Shown: piece after piece, positions 37,293-48,430 of the stretch
Position numbering within the stretch: position 1 is the stretch's first letter
How the letters are laid out: every line of letters begins with the position of its first letter
From: Sipunculus nudus
Taxonomy: Eukaryota > Annelida > Sipuncula > Golfingiida > Sipunculidae
Assembly: GCA_026874595.1 (NCBI GenBank)
Contig: CM049322.1
Span: 35,461,840 to 35,525,839, forward strand
DNA length: 64,000 nt
Reading direction: 5' to 3'
Notes under the pieces: model-generated
The model's input: only the letters and a program-made list of their open reading frames with translations
Told to the model about the DNA's origin: nothing
The model's database searches: none
Translations under genes and position numbers: made by a program

Positions 37293-37464
37293 TATATGTT
37301 AGGATTGGTTGAAGAGGCATATTTTCTATGGAGACTCAATGTCAAATCATAACTGTCAGTGAACAGACAATCTTTAATTAATTATCTATCACTAGCTATA
37401 TCCAAACCAGTTATAGTCAGGAATATGTGAATGACAGTAATCCTTTCGAGTAAATTTTTTTTTA

Positions 37465-37765
37465 TAAACGATAGGTCCATGGCCTGTCAATGGCAATGTC
37501 TACTGAATGAGGATGAAGGTATCCATGCATACGATAAGAATGATATGTAATTATTAATTTAACCTTCTGGGTTTTATATATGCACGGGGTTAGGAATAAC
37601 CCAGAAGTCATAACCTGTCATTAAGACATTAGAGCGAATCTCTGAGGTTGAACATTCAATGAGATTACACCAATATGCCCGTAAGGCACCCGCAGGGGTT
37701 TGAACCAGGTACCTTTAGCTCTGAAGTCCAACACCTTAACCACGAGGCCAAGTTCCACCCATAAC
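37465..37765 (-). mobile_element. tRNA-derived SINE (minus strand)
   Basis: On the minus strand CGTGGTTAAGGTGTT (A box, 37731-37745) and GGTTCAAACC (B box, 37698-37707) have tRNA spacing. The head resembles a tRNA with a GGCCTCGTGGTTAAGG start, a Leu/Ser-like style. The tail runs left into the GGCCTGTCAATGGC words of repeat E. Confidence 0.75.
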
Positions 37766-38232
37766 TAATATTCCTCTTGGGACACACTGTGATGACAATT
37801 TAAGTAACCTATCATGTGACTGTCATGTGACTGTTTATGATAGTCAATGTCTACCCGCTCTGAATACAAGCTAAATGTACAGTATTGATGTGCCCCCCTG
37901 GTGCGAATCATTCTTAAAGTACACATTATCACATGAATTACTCTTTAGTCATAAGAATATTGGCCTTTCCATTGATGATTATACAAAAAAATGTATTAAA
38001 TCTTAACATCATCTGAGTAAAGAATATATATCAATATCAAAATGTTAGACTTTTCATAAAATATTTTGCAAGGATGTTTTAGAACAAGCTTGCATCAGAA
38101 ATACTTTTACTTTTTTATCTTCAATCATGATTCTACAACCTATCCTTAACAGAAATATATATATTTTCCACTATTGTACTGTGGCCTATAAAAGATAACT
38201 ACATGTACACTATCTCAGTAATCTTCTTTGTT

Positions 38233-38430
38233 CAGGGGCGGATCCAGGATTTAGGAAAAGGGGGGGTCCAACCCAGGAGGACTAATGAAAATCCTAAAAA
38301 AAAGGTCATCACGTCTGGAAAAGGGGGGGGTCCAGGCCGCAAAATTACGTCTAAAACCCCTTAAAAAAGGTTGCTTCGGGTGAAAAAGGGGGGGTCCGGA
38401 CCCCCTGGACCCCCCCTGGATCCGCTTCTG
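38233..38430. mobile_element. MITE with CAGGGGCGGATCCAGG termini, 198 bp
   Basis: The left end CAGGGGCGGATCCAGG and the reverse complement of the right end CCTGGATCCGCTTCTG agree at 14 of 16 bases. TTTGTT flanks both sides exactly (38227-38232, 38431-38436), a likely 6-bp target duplication. The interior carries several G runs (GGGGGGGTCC). A truncated relative lies at 43474. Confidence 0.85.
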
Positions 38431-41400
38431 TTTGTTAGAGGTCCAAAACTGGTTTGTACCAAAAAAGAAACTTAAGACTTCTATAGAGATATAAAAGAAA
38501 GTGCTCTATTTATTTTAAATGCATGAAATTAATTCAATAATTCTCGTCCATTCATCACAACAATGTGCACTAATTAGTGCTGATTAATCTGAAGTAGGTC
38601 TCTGCCATTAACGAAACCTAATCTAATTTCAGAGCATGCAGTTAGTAGAGAAAACCTGAGAAATCCCCTATTTTTACTGTCCCCTTCATCTTGTGCAAAT
38701 CAAAGAAATCATGTTAATAAATTAATCAGGTGTGTTCTTTTACCTGCGAGCCAATTAAAGACTGATTTTATCAAAGGTCGCAGGGAAATCCGTAATGCCT
38801 TGGAAAGAAAGACAGTTTTTAATAAATTAGCCTATTTCCCTATGTTAAACATTCTGGTTTAATTAGTGTTTAGGTAATCACAAACAAAAATCACTCGTGT
38901 AGTCAAGACAGAATAGTTTAGACTTTCACTGATCGACCATCTTCAAAGAGCCCAAGATGATCGCTCATTTCTGGCACACCTATCTTGTTTCAAAGTGTCG
39001 CAAAACTGGCATTTTGCAAATTCTGAAATAGGCAGGCTAATGTGGCTTAAATTGTATGCTCCTATAATTTCAAAACAGCTTTTTAAGATTATAGATTGAG
39101 CAAAGCTTGAAAATTACTGCAAGTCTAATTAAAACTAACCAGGCTGTGGTAATCCTTATCAAAAGACAGTGTGAAAATAGTAATGGAAATAGACAATTCG
39201 AGCATAGTCCATTAAATTGTTGAAAGTACCAGTACAAAGACTTCATAAATATTCTGTTTGAAACATGTGTAACTGCTAAATATGTCCTCCTTCTCAACCA
39301 TCAAGTTTGCCAACATCTATAAAAGAATATAAAGTGACATTCTCTGTAAAATAACATTGCCCACAAAAGCAGGAGTGAACATTATATGTCTTATGAGCTA
39401 CAGATACAATAATTGCATAAAATTGATAAATTACTGCATTCCAGATTTGATTATTGATTAGTGAATGGCCTTGATTCAATGCACCAATCATTCAGTATCT
39501 TGTTACAGCCCTACTGTGTAACTGTATGTGTATAGGCATGTGATGTTCATCCTCATGTGTAGGACTAAAGATAATTAGGATTATAATGTTCTGTAAATTG
39601 AGGTCCCACAATTTCTTGAGATATCACAAGTCAGAGGAACTTGGAAGTGCAAATTAGCTGCCTGTATTTCAGATGTGTTGGAAATTAAATACTACATATC
39701 CTCTCAAAGGTATTATTATCTTCTGTAAAAATTTCACTACAATCATTCACAGTACTTAAAATGTTGAGGCCCAAAGTGAACAACAATATCACCACCCCTT
39801 GGCCATACTGGTTTTCAGATGTGAGCACAATTCTATAGCACACATCCCCTCATTGTTACCAATCTTCAGTAAAATTCCATGGCAAGATCTTGAATGGTTC
39901 TTAGCTTAACGTGCGCTAAAGTGTGATGGATTAATTGAGGCTCAGTGTTGGCAAGCCACCTGCAGGCATAGGTATTATTATATTGAATTTATATTAAGTG
40001 AGAGGAAATCTTGTAAAATCACATGGAAAATATTGGTTTCCCTTCACATATAGCTGATTATATAATTCTGCTTGTCAATGCAAATTTTTAAAAGTTTTTG
40101 TTATGTCATGTGCTATAATAATGTGATACAGTTACATCTGTAACTTGCATGTTTACTAGCGTGAATTTCAGTGAAGTGTCCAAGGATAAAAAAGCAAAAA
40201 TAAACATTTCCATTTAGAAATTCTCAAAAAAATCTGGCTTAAATCAGACTTAAATCTGGGCCAACATTTCATTCATTACAAAAAAAATAAATGTGACCTA
40301 TTGCTTGCCATTCTTATTGGACTACGAATGAGTGTCAAAAGTATGTCAGAATCCAGTCCAGTGAACTGTTAAGCTCTGTCATTTTTATGGAATAAATCAG
40401 AATTAACAATTAATCTGATAAAAAACTCACATTTTCAACAGTCATTTCTATTTTACCTTTTAAAAGGCTTGCACTTTTTTTTTATCAAATTAGAAATGTG
40501 TGTTTCATTCTGTTTCTTGAATAGAGATGAAGTTAAGCACAGTTAATAATCAGGATTGAGAGAATGAGAGATATTAATTAATATTCATTATAAGCCAGAT
40601 GGTAAATTGACTGTCACTACAGTTAAGAGTGACAATTTTGTGACCAGGACAAGGTGACAAGGAACCTACCTAGAACCGGAGAACCTCAGAGCCACAGTGA
40701 TCCATCTGTTGTTAACACAAGTATGACACATTTCTGGATGAACAAATCTAGTAAATATTTTAAATAGAAGAACTATCTCATTTCTCTAGGTGGAACTGGG
40801 CCAAACAACTAAATCAACATTTCGGCATAAAAATAAAAATTGGTGAGGCAATTTTTTTACAGGTTATGTTGTACATCCTGTTCACCTCATTGTTGTGTTT
40901 ATATAATTATTTATGGATGATTCATATCGCCATGACAACTTCCCGATCAGCAAAATAAGATTCTGACAGTGCTAAAGGGAATAATAATATACCTGGTTTA
41001 CCAGTAATGCAGATAAAATCCCAGAATCCTCTTTTCCAACCATCGCCTTCAAGCATATATATACAGAATGAAAATTGATGTGTGGGAATAATAAAATGTA
41101 AATCCAAGAAGAATAAGAAATATCTAAAGCCTTCTTAGATAATCAAAATCTTGATTCAATCGGCAATCTTGATTCAATCGGCTCTATATAAATTAACAAT
41201 TGTAATCTGAATAAGGAATACCACATTATGGTGTGTACATTTTATGAAAAGAGATAGTAACAAATCAATAGTGCCCAAGGTCCATGATTAAATTAATAGT
41301 TGTACTAAAATAAGCCTCAAGAAAATAATGTCATACATTTACAGTATAAACCTGTTCTCTCAGCTAGGACCATAGGATTTATAAGGAATACATGCAGTTG

Positions 41401-41460
41401 GAACATAATCAAGGGCAGAATTCAAGAAAATGTTGACCATGGAAAAATATTAACATTATA
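38431..41460. other. No gene seen; homeodomain-motif-rich non-repetitive block at 38500-38960
   Basis: Many TAAT/ATTA words (TTAATTCAATAATT, CTAATTAGTGCTGATTAATC, AATAAATTAATCAGG, CCAATTAAAG, GGTTTAATTAGTG) cluster without simple-sequence character. The rest, to 41460, is plain AT-rich DNA, with a short duplicated CTTGATTCAATCGGC at 41151-41181. Confidence 0.35.
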
Positions 41461-41798
41461 GGCCAAAAAAAAAAAAAAGGTATGGTTCTCAGGCACTTTT
41501 TTTCAGAAATCAATGCGGGCAGGCGCTTTTTTTATTTTAAATTTTTTGGTATGTTTCGATAAAAATGTCAAATGATAAGGGAAAAGCATGAAAATAACAG
41601 TTTTATTTTGCTGAATAAGTAAAAGCACTACAAAACAAAGGAAATTGTATGGTTTTATCTTCTTGAAAGAAATCTCGGAGCGGCAGCAGCTCAATATTGA
41701 AAAGTTTTTATTGAAAATCAAAATAAAAATTTTTGATGCGGGGGTTTAAAATTGATGCGGGCGGTGCCTGAGAACCATACCTTTAATTTTTTTTGGCC
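41461..41798. mobile_element. MITE, family GGTATGGTTCTCAGGCAC, copy 1
   Basis: GGTATGGTTCTCAGGCAC (41479-41496) is the exact reverse complement of GTGCCTGAGAACCATACC (41764-41781). Outside these, GGCC-A-run and T-run-GGCC extend the inverted repeat to about 36 bp. GATGCGGG words occur twice inside. The minus frame at 41503-41721 is not protein-like. Confidence 0.88.
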
Positions 41799-42462
41799 TT
41801 AATGATGTACTATATAGCACATATAAAAAATAACGAGTTCATTGTACACCATGTTCCAAATCCTAGAAAATGACAGGTCATAAAGTTCTTTCAATAGAAC
41901 AGTAGAGCATATATATGAGGTTCCATCAAATTTTATCATTTTGTCTTTGATTCACTAGCACGATTCCCAGTGCCTGCACACGGATAACCAATAGTCAAAT
42001 GTCTCATTCACTAGTACACATAGCAAGGTGCCCACTGCATGTACACCTGGTGCTCATGTGCATGCATGCAGCGCTGGTAGTCAAACCTACCCCTCCTTTT
42101 TCACATTCAACTTAAAAGGGGCCCCATCACATATAAAGCATATGTTGAATTAACATGGAAAATAGATTCTTCCCTTTAAAATAAATTTGAACCTGACAAA
42201 TTATTGCCCTGAAAGACTTTCCTTACACCTGTAAAGGAGTGTTAAAAACGGTGGACTGGGCGCAATCAAAGGTGTAAAAATAAACACAGTGCGTGCATCG
42301 CCCAGCCACAACACATCAATCAGGATATACCCTGACTGACTTAACCCAAAAAATGTAAAACATGTTCCTGCTGGCTGAAACACCGCCTGTTTAGGCTCAC
42401 AACTGGACCTGTAGTACCAACATACAGACCCATAACAAGGTGTTAAACAGCCATATACCTGG
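41799..42462. other. No gene seen
   Basis: The 118-codon minus frame at 42201-42557 has no recognisable domain, signal peptide or splice context. Confidence 0.35.
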
Positions 42463-42790
42463 AATTGACGTGACGGAATGGACGAGTTAGCTCCGCCCAC
42501 CTTGGATACGGTTGCTAGGTAGGACATTAAACCAAAAAAAGCGTGCTTCTTATACACGTGGAACCGGCACTTCAGCCGTATATCGCACCAGGCTTCAAAC
42601 AGTATTTATTTAACCAAGAAAGCACTCTTAGGTTTAAAGTGTACATATGCAGGCTACAGAGATGTTTTAAATATAAAATTGAGAAGTTTGATGAATTTAC
42701 GCCCGTTTCTGCTCGATACGGCTGGTGTCAGAGAACGAATCAGCTGACCCCTCTCATCAGCCTTGACACCTCAGCGGTTGGTTAAAATTT
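42463..42790. promoter_or_regulatory. CpG-richer, motif-bearing block (possible enhancer or promoter)
   Basis: Contains TTGACGTGACGG, CTCCGCCCACC, GGTTGCTAGGTA (RFX-half-site-like) and ACACGTGG (E-box/ACGTG) within about 100 bp, followed by CpG-containing sequence to 42790. No TATA or clear initiator. The 80-codon + frame here shows no protein features. Confidence 0.25.
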
Positions 42791-43377
42791 ACAACTTGTT
42801 CAAGTCTAGCAGAACAAATTTGAAAAACAACAAAGTAACAGTTATTAAAATATTTGTCTATGACATAGGGTGCAGTTTTATCAAAAAATTAAATATGACA
42901 ACGTAAAAAGTGTTGCTTCCATACAAGTTAAAGCGACATATATGCTGTCATTGGATATGGGGGGGGGCATAACATTTAAGGAAGCCTTGCTTAATATGTA
43001 TTGCTCAAGCAGAGATTTTATAACCTTTGAAAGTTAGTTAATTGGTTATCTAATTAAAATTAATCATAAAAATCGAAAAAGTGTCAATACCAGTATTCAA
43101 ACAATAAATTATTGAAGGGCAAGTAAAATCACAGATGGTGTGTGAACATCACAAGGTGTTCTTTTTTTTTATAAAATTTAATATTCTGAGAAAATTATGA
43201 AATAAAACTGAAGCTGAAATTATTATAAAATATTGCAAGTATATTGATGTTTTTTAATAGGAAGCCTCCTGTTTATACACAGGAAGAAAGAAGAAATTTA
43301 AATGCATGTATGATATAGATATTATTTATAAAGGTCATTAAGTCTTTTGTATTGTTTTAAAAGATGTGGTGGGACAA

Positions 43378-43380
<3 letters not shown>

Positions 43381-43473
<93 letters not shown>
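43381..43473. repeat. (TA)n microsatellite
   Basis: About 93 bp of uninterrupted TA, directly abutting the MITE fragment that starts at 43474. Confidence 0.95.
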
Positions 43474-43476
<3 letters not shown>

Positions 43477-43550
43477 TGGCGAATCTAGGGTTTGTAAAGG
43501 GGAGGGTCCAACCCAGGAAGACTAATAAGAAACCTATAAAAAGGTCAGTG
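43474..43550. mobile_element. 5'-fragment of the 38.2-kb MITE
   Basis: CAGTGGCGAATCTAGGGTTT, GGGTCCAACCCAGGAAGACT and AATAAGAAACCT...AAAAAGGTCA match 38233-38310 in order. The right end is missing. Confidence 0.75.
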
Positions 43551-45139
43551 ACTCATGCATGTAATAATATAAATATATTGTATATATGTCAGGGAGAACT
43601 GAAGTGATGTTCCATTTGTGACATACCTGTGGTATTTGTTGATAAAAGACACTGTGACACATCAAAATATTATCTTCATGAAGATCATAACCATTAATGT
43701 TTAATTGTGTATTTATTTCATTTCTTTATAATTCAGTCATTGAAAGTAAACAACGTTTCACTTCGTTATTACAACTTACAAGTATTTGTTATATATTCTG
43801 GTATAATGCATATTTATAGCCTAAATGAAGTCAATTAATTTTAACAATTTCTCACTCAATTTCAATGAAATGTACATAATAGGTGTTAACACATATTGTC
43901 AGTTAAAAATTTTATCTTGTTTATTGTTGAAAAGGAACATCTTAAGGATTATTTTCTAATTATGACTCATGGCTGTCATAATGTCTGATTCCAAGTGGAT
44001 TATAATAACAAATATGAATTTTTTATCTCTTACCTTTTTTCTTACTTTTATCTATCTTACTACTAGCTGAAAAAAAGTAAAAAATAGCATTTTTACCTTC
44101 TCTTTCTTAATCCCCCCTGCCCCCCCCCCCCATCAGGATACATATGCGGCCATAGAATGCAATATTATTATTGTTTTATATAATAAAAAATCACGAAGCT
44201 ATGTGATCACTAAATATATTTAGTTTTGTAAATATCAGACAAATGAACAGACCAAATTTTTGCGAAAAATATAAACATTATACCTTTAATATAGCCGACA
44301 GTTACACATATTAATTTTATTTAAGAACAGCTCAATGATTCAAGATTGTATCTTTGTCTTTCGGTAGTTTCTTGACGATTTTTTGTATTTTTTTTGTCAA
44401 TTGAACAATCAGAAGATCTAGGTCGATTTCCAAAATCTGAGTGCGCGTCTATCACATCAACAGATCTGTGAGTAGTTAAGTTCTAACACCAGTAATCAGT
44501 AAGGCAGTAATACTAATAGCCGTCTTGCATCTTTGAGTGCTAATAAATGCACACTGTTATGTAAATTGTCGACATGGTAACAATATAATGCAGAGGGCTA
44601 TACAATTAAACTTGTATCCTCGTCAATAAAAGTTACTGACCTTTTACCAGAGATATATCAAATATATTTTTGGTAACAGGAGATAGCATATCGTCGCATG
44701 CATATGAACACATGAATACTGCATATCGTCGCATGCACATGAACACATGGGAGTGGGAGACGCTCTGATTCGACAGGGCCAAGATTGATACATTTTGATT
44801 ATACCCATCAACTTTAAAGAGTGAAGCGCTGGTGTGGGGAAAATGTAACACTTTTTAGCACTGGTTACAGGCCAATGTTTACCAATAGATGGTATATAGG
44901 ATCATATAGGCTGCGTCTTTTGACTTACTGAAAATTTCATGTGTCATTTTGGACTCAATATATAACAGGGCCAAATCGGGCCTGCCTTAATTGTCCCATC
45001 CCTGCGTTTCTCCTCGTCTTGTGATTTTATTACGAAGAGAAGGAAGAAAACAGATTGCTGTTACTTTGAATGATACCTTAAAGATGACTTTTATAAAAAT
45101 TATAAACATATGCCTCGACCGTTTTAAAAATAAAACATA
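43551..45139. other. No gene seen; AT-rich, one poly-C run
   Basis: A CCCCCCTGCCCCCCCCCC run lies near 44115-44132, and a short duplication GCATATCGTCGCATGCA at 44687-44737. No exon-like frame. Confidence 0.4.
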
Positions 45140-45365
45140 TTTATTATGAGAGGTCCATCGAGCATTTATATTTGAAAGTTTACACACGTGTCAGGAATGT
45201 CCGACCTGATGTCCGACCTCCACGTGTGTTTACATGGCCTCGTTTTCAGTCCGGCAATAACGTTGCTGATTGGCTAATAGAGCTGTCGATCACGCACTCG
45301 CCGTCAGGTCAATTGAGAGTGTGTGTTGGGGTGGATTTGCTGAGAAACTTTAGACTAAAGCAGAA
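45140..45365. promoter_or_regulatory. CpG-rich block with paired ACACGTGT E-boxes and an inverted CCAAT
   Basis: TTTACACACGTGTC (45180) and CCACGTGTGTTTACA (45220) form an imperfect inverted pair around a duplicated TGTCCGACCT. GATTGGCTAAT (reverse CCAAT) follows at about 45268. CpG density is visibly above the surroundings. It could be a promoter or enhancer inside the intron. Confidence 0.3.
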
Positions 45366-45600
45366 CTGAAAATGTGAAATAACAGATATAATATTGCTCC
45401 TGGTTATGCCCCTTTAAAAGTACAGCAGCCGTTATACACTGCAGTTGTCCCAGATCCCCTTTGTTTCAACCTCTGCTTTGTATAGCAAGATTCTCTGGGT
45501 TCCATCACCAAGGCTGGCACAGGGCAAAGAACTGACCAATGAGAGCATGATATCCCATTGTGCATCCAGCTCCAAATATTAAATATGCGACACCCACTCT

Positions 45601-45656
45601 TGTTGGTCTGATTCTTGGCCTTTTGCCAGAACCATTGTAATAATCAGACCAACAAC
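45601..45656. repeat. 14-bp-arm perfect hairpin
   Basis: TTGTTGGTCTGATT (45601-45614) pairs exactly with AATCAGACCAACAA (45643-45656) around a 28-nt loop that itself contains GGCCTTTTGCC-type complementarity. Confidence 0.8.
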
Positions 45657-45759
45657 CAATTTTAGAGGTAATCTTGAAAATGATATTTTTTTTTCTAATT
45701 TGATTCAAAGGTTTTCTTTCCCTAATTGTGACAAAAAAAATTCTTTCTTTTGTCCCTGT

Positions 45760-47237
45760 TGAGGACCAGAGCCATTGTCAAAGGGAAAACAAATGCCTGA
45801 AGTTGTTGAACTGATGTAAACATTTAATGTTTTTCTGAGTAGTTTGATTTAGATCCGGGGAGAGATTGTGGCCGCTGACCACTTTCTTGTTTCTAGACAG
45901 TTTCTTCACCAGAAAGTAATGTACCCTTTTTTTCTATAGTTTGTAGTTTTCTTCCAGATCTGTATCAGATTAGGATGTAAGGAAGTCTACAGCTTCCTAC
46001 CCTATTTTTTCTGTTTTCTTTTTATGACTATTAGTAATTTTAGGCCATACCAGAATTAAATTAATTAAATTTTCATAATGTCAAGTCCATATCTGACTTT
46101 TTCTGACTGTAAATGCCCCGATTTTTGCGTTCCTTCTTCTGTGGAAAACACTGAATATTGGCATTCTCCTCAGTTATGCCGTTATTTTAAGTATCTCTCA
46201 ATTAGATGAAAATGGGTCCGATTTTTTAGCACTCTGTTGTAATGCAGAGCAGTTCCCTGGTAAGCCAGCCTCCCAACATCAGTTGCAATTAGTGCAAGTT
46301 TTGTGTGATGGACCCGTTACCATCAAATAATTTAAAAGTACAATATTTCCACTTTTTTGCAAGGCAAACTAAAAGAATCAAAATCAGCTATAAAATCAGC
46401 CAAATCATATTAATTATAAAACACCCGGAGGACATGCAGTTGGTAGTTTTCGTAAAATTTTTGGTGCTCAACAGTGCATTTTAGCAGGCCTTACAATTAC
46501 TCTATCACGCTTGTCTACTTAACTTCCACCAAGACCACAACTGAATTTGACATAAGCCACTTCAAAAAGGGATCTGTCTGTTTAATTAGCAAAAACATCT
46601 TAGTAGCAGCGACTATTTTGTGTGTCAATTAAGCTTTAAGCATTCAGCCTTTTTTACATGTTTATAGGTCAAGGAAACATGTAGTTTCATCGAGGCTGGC
46701 ATAGTTTTTGTTGTGTTGGCAAAAGATGAATACCGTTATGTTCTTTTGTGCAATATATCTATCTTCAGAGTACAAAACACTTGTCTATTAACTTCGTCCT
46801 ACTGGGTTTGTATAAAATGTAATAATTGATTGAAATGATCTGTATCCACTAAGAACACATTTCTGTACCCTGGAATACCAAATGACATTGACAAGTTGTT
46901 CCATTAACGCATCTTAATGAGATATTAACAGGCTTCCTGTCAAAGAAAATTTACGATCAAAAAGGAATTTTCTGCTGGCTTAAAAGTGGATATCTGACTG
47001 CGCAAATGCAAGAGGATACATTTCTGCACATGTTGTCTGTGTGTGTGAAAGAGGGGAGAGAGAAAGAAAGAGGGAGAGAGGGGAGAGAATTTTTAGCGTT
47101 TTACCTTTTACCTCTACAAGTTTTCTTACTTCTTAGATGTATATCCACCCTTGTCTAGTATATAATGTTTTAAGTACATAGGATTTAGTCATTGTATAAT
47201 GTGTCAGCAATATATATTTTTTTACTTTATATGGGAT
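45760..47237. other. No gene seen; non-repetitive block, GA-rich tract at its end
   Basis: 46080-46980 is non-repetitive, with TAAT words. GAGGGGAGAGAGAAAGAAAG-type sequence lies at 47051-47088. Confidence 0.35.
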
Positions 47238-47315
47238 GTACACTGTAAAGCACTTTTGAACACCCTTTGGGTGTAAAGAGTGCTCTATAAATATGGTATA
47301 ATAATAATGATAACT
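47238..47315 (+). repeat. Retroelement 3'-tail-like sequence
   Basis: CACTGTAAAGCACTTTTGAA, then GGGTGTAAAGAGTGCTCTAT and AAATATGGTATAATAATAAT resembles the common metazoan non-LTR/SINE 3' end with an AGCGCTATATAAAT word and a short tandem tail. No coding part is present. Confidence 0.5.
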
Positions 47316-47529
47316 AGATGTGGTCAGACAATGGTCCTCAGAGGGCGCAGTGTTTCTGCTAGTGCTGGACTTGTTTACATATGGGTGAAAAATAAGTTAA
47401 ATTTGAAAAATATGACAAACAGAAACAGGTTTTTATCCATATGCATGAGCGAAAAAATCCTACTGGATCAAATGATATTAAAGAAGATATGTCTGAAATC
47501 ATGTCTGCAACAGAAAATCACCGAAGGTA

Positions 47530-47930
47530 GTCTGTTAGCCATATTTGATTTTGAGCAAGTCTGTAATTCAACAGGTCTGAAGCCCTCATAGGCACCAATG
47601 ATCCCTGTGAAATTGGGAAAGCTGCAGTAGGTTGTCGTAAAGTTATCCCGCTCGAAAGAAAATGAGTGATGGGGCTGTGGTGGCCATATTGGAATTCCAA
47701 CAAGTCTGTAAGTAGATAGGTCTGGAGCCCTAATAGGTACCAATTATCCCTGTGAATTTGAGAAAGCTGCAGTATGTTGTTGTTGAGTATTGCGTGCGTA
47801 AGAAAATCAGCAATTGGGCTTTGGCGGCCATATTGGAATTCCTACATTTGTTATTTGATAGGTCTGGAGCCCTCATAGGTAACAATCATCCCTGTGAATT
47901 TGGGAAAGCTGTCAAGCAGGGCCCAAATAA
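47530..47930. repeat. Repeat F: three ~144-bp tandem units
   Basis: AGGTCTGRAGCCCTCATAGG recurs near 47573, 47718 and 47860. Each is followed by ACCAATGATCCCTGTGAATT, TGGGAAAGCTGCAGTA and GGCCATATTGGAATTCC words. The frames of 60-103 codons through it are repeat translations. Confidence 0.85.
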
Positions 47931-48129
47931 ATGGAAAATTGGAATGATATTTGAGAATAGGATCCCTTCATACTATAAAGTCTGTTGCTGGCAGCCATGT
48001 TTTCACATACCTTGATTCATCGAGCTGCTCTGGAATCTATTTAATGAATAACAAACCAGGCAACTGAAACAATCACATGATTCACATACACTTGTTCAAT
48101 GCAGACATCTGGTGCAAGTACCTGACCAA

Positions 48130-48430
48130 TGAGCATATCCCCCTGTGGCTAAGGGGTAGAGCACAGGACTGTAGGCTGGGCCGGAGATTGTGAGTTCAAA
48201 TCTAAGCCGAGGTGGTGAGATTTTCACTGTCGGCCCCAATCCAGGGCAAGCGTGCTGCAGGCTTAATGGGAAAGTCATGCCCAACGGCTGTGTTTCACTC
48301 ACAAACAAGTGCACTTTTTGGGGTTCCCTCAGTGGTATGGCCCAGGAATGGGGATAATTTCATACCCAGGGCCAGTAGATGCGACAGTCACCAGGCCTGG
48401 TTGCATCAGGATATATAAAATGAGAGGAAA
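48130..48430 (+). mobile_element. tRNA-derived SINE (plus strand)
   Basis: TGGCTAAGGGGTAGAGC (A box, 48146-48162) and GAGTTCAAATC (B box, 48192-48202) have tRNA-like spacing. They are followed by a ~220-bp body with GTGGTGAGATTTTCAC, AAGTCATGCCCAACGGCTGT and a CAGGATATATAAAATGAGAG end. About 300 bp in all. Frames here are shadows. Confidence 0.75.

Noticed and set aside
48130-48210. Functional tRNA gene
   Set aside because: A and B boxes are present but no proper cloverleaf, anticodon stem or terminator is visible, and a SINE body follows. Same reasoning for 33298-33367 and 37698-37765.
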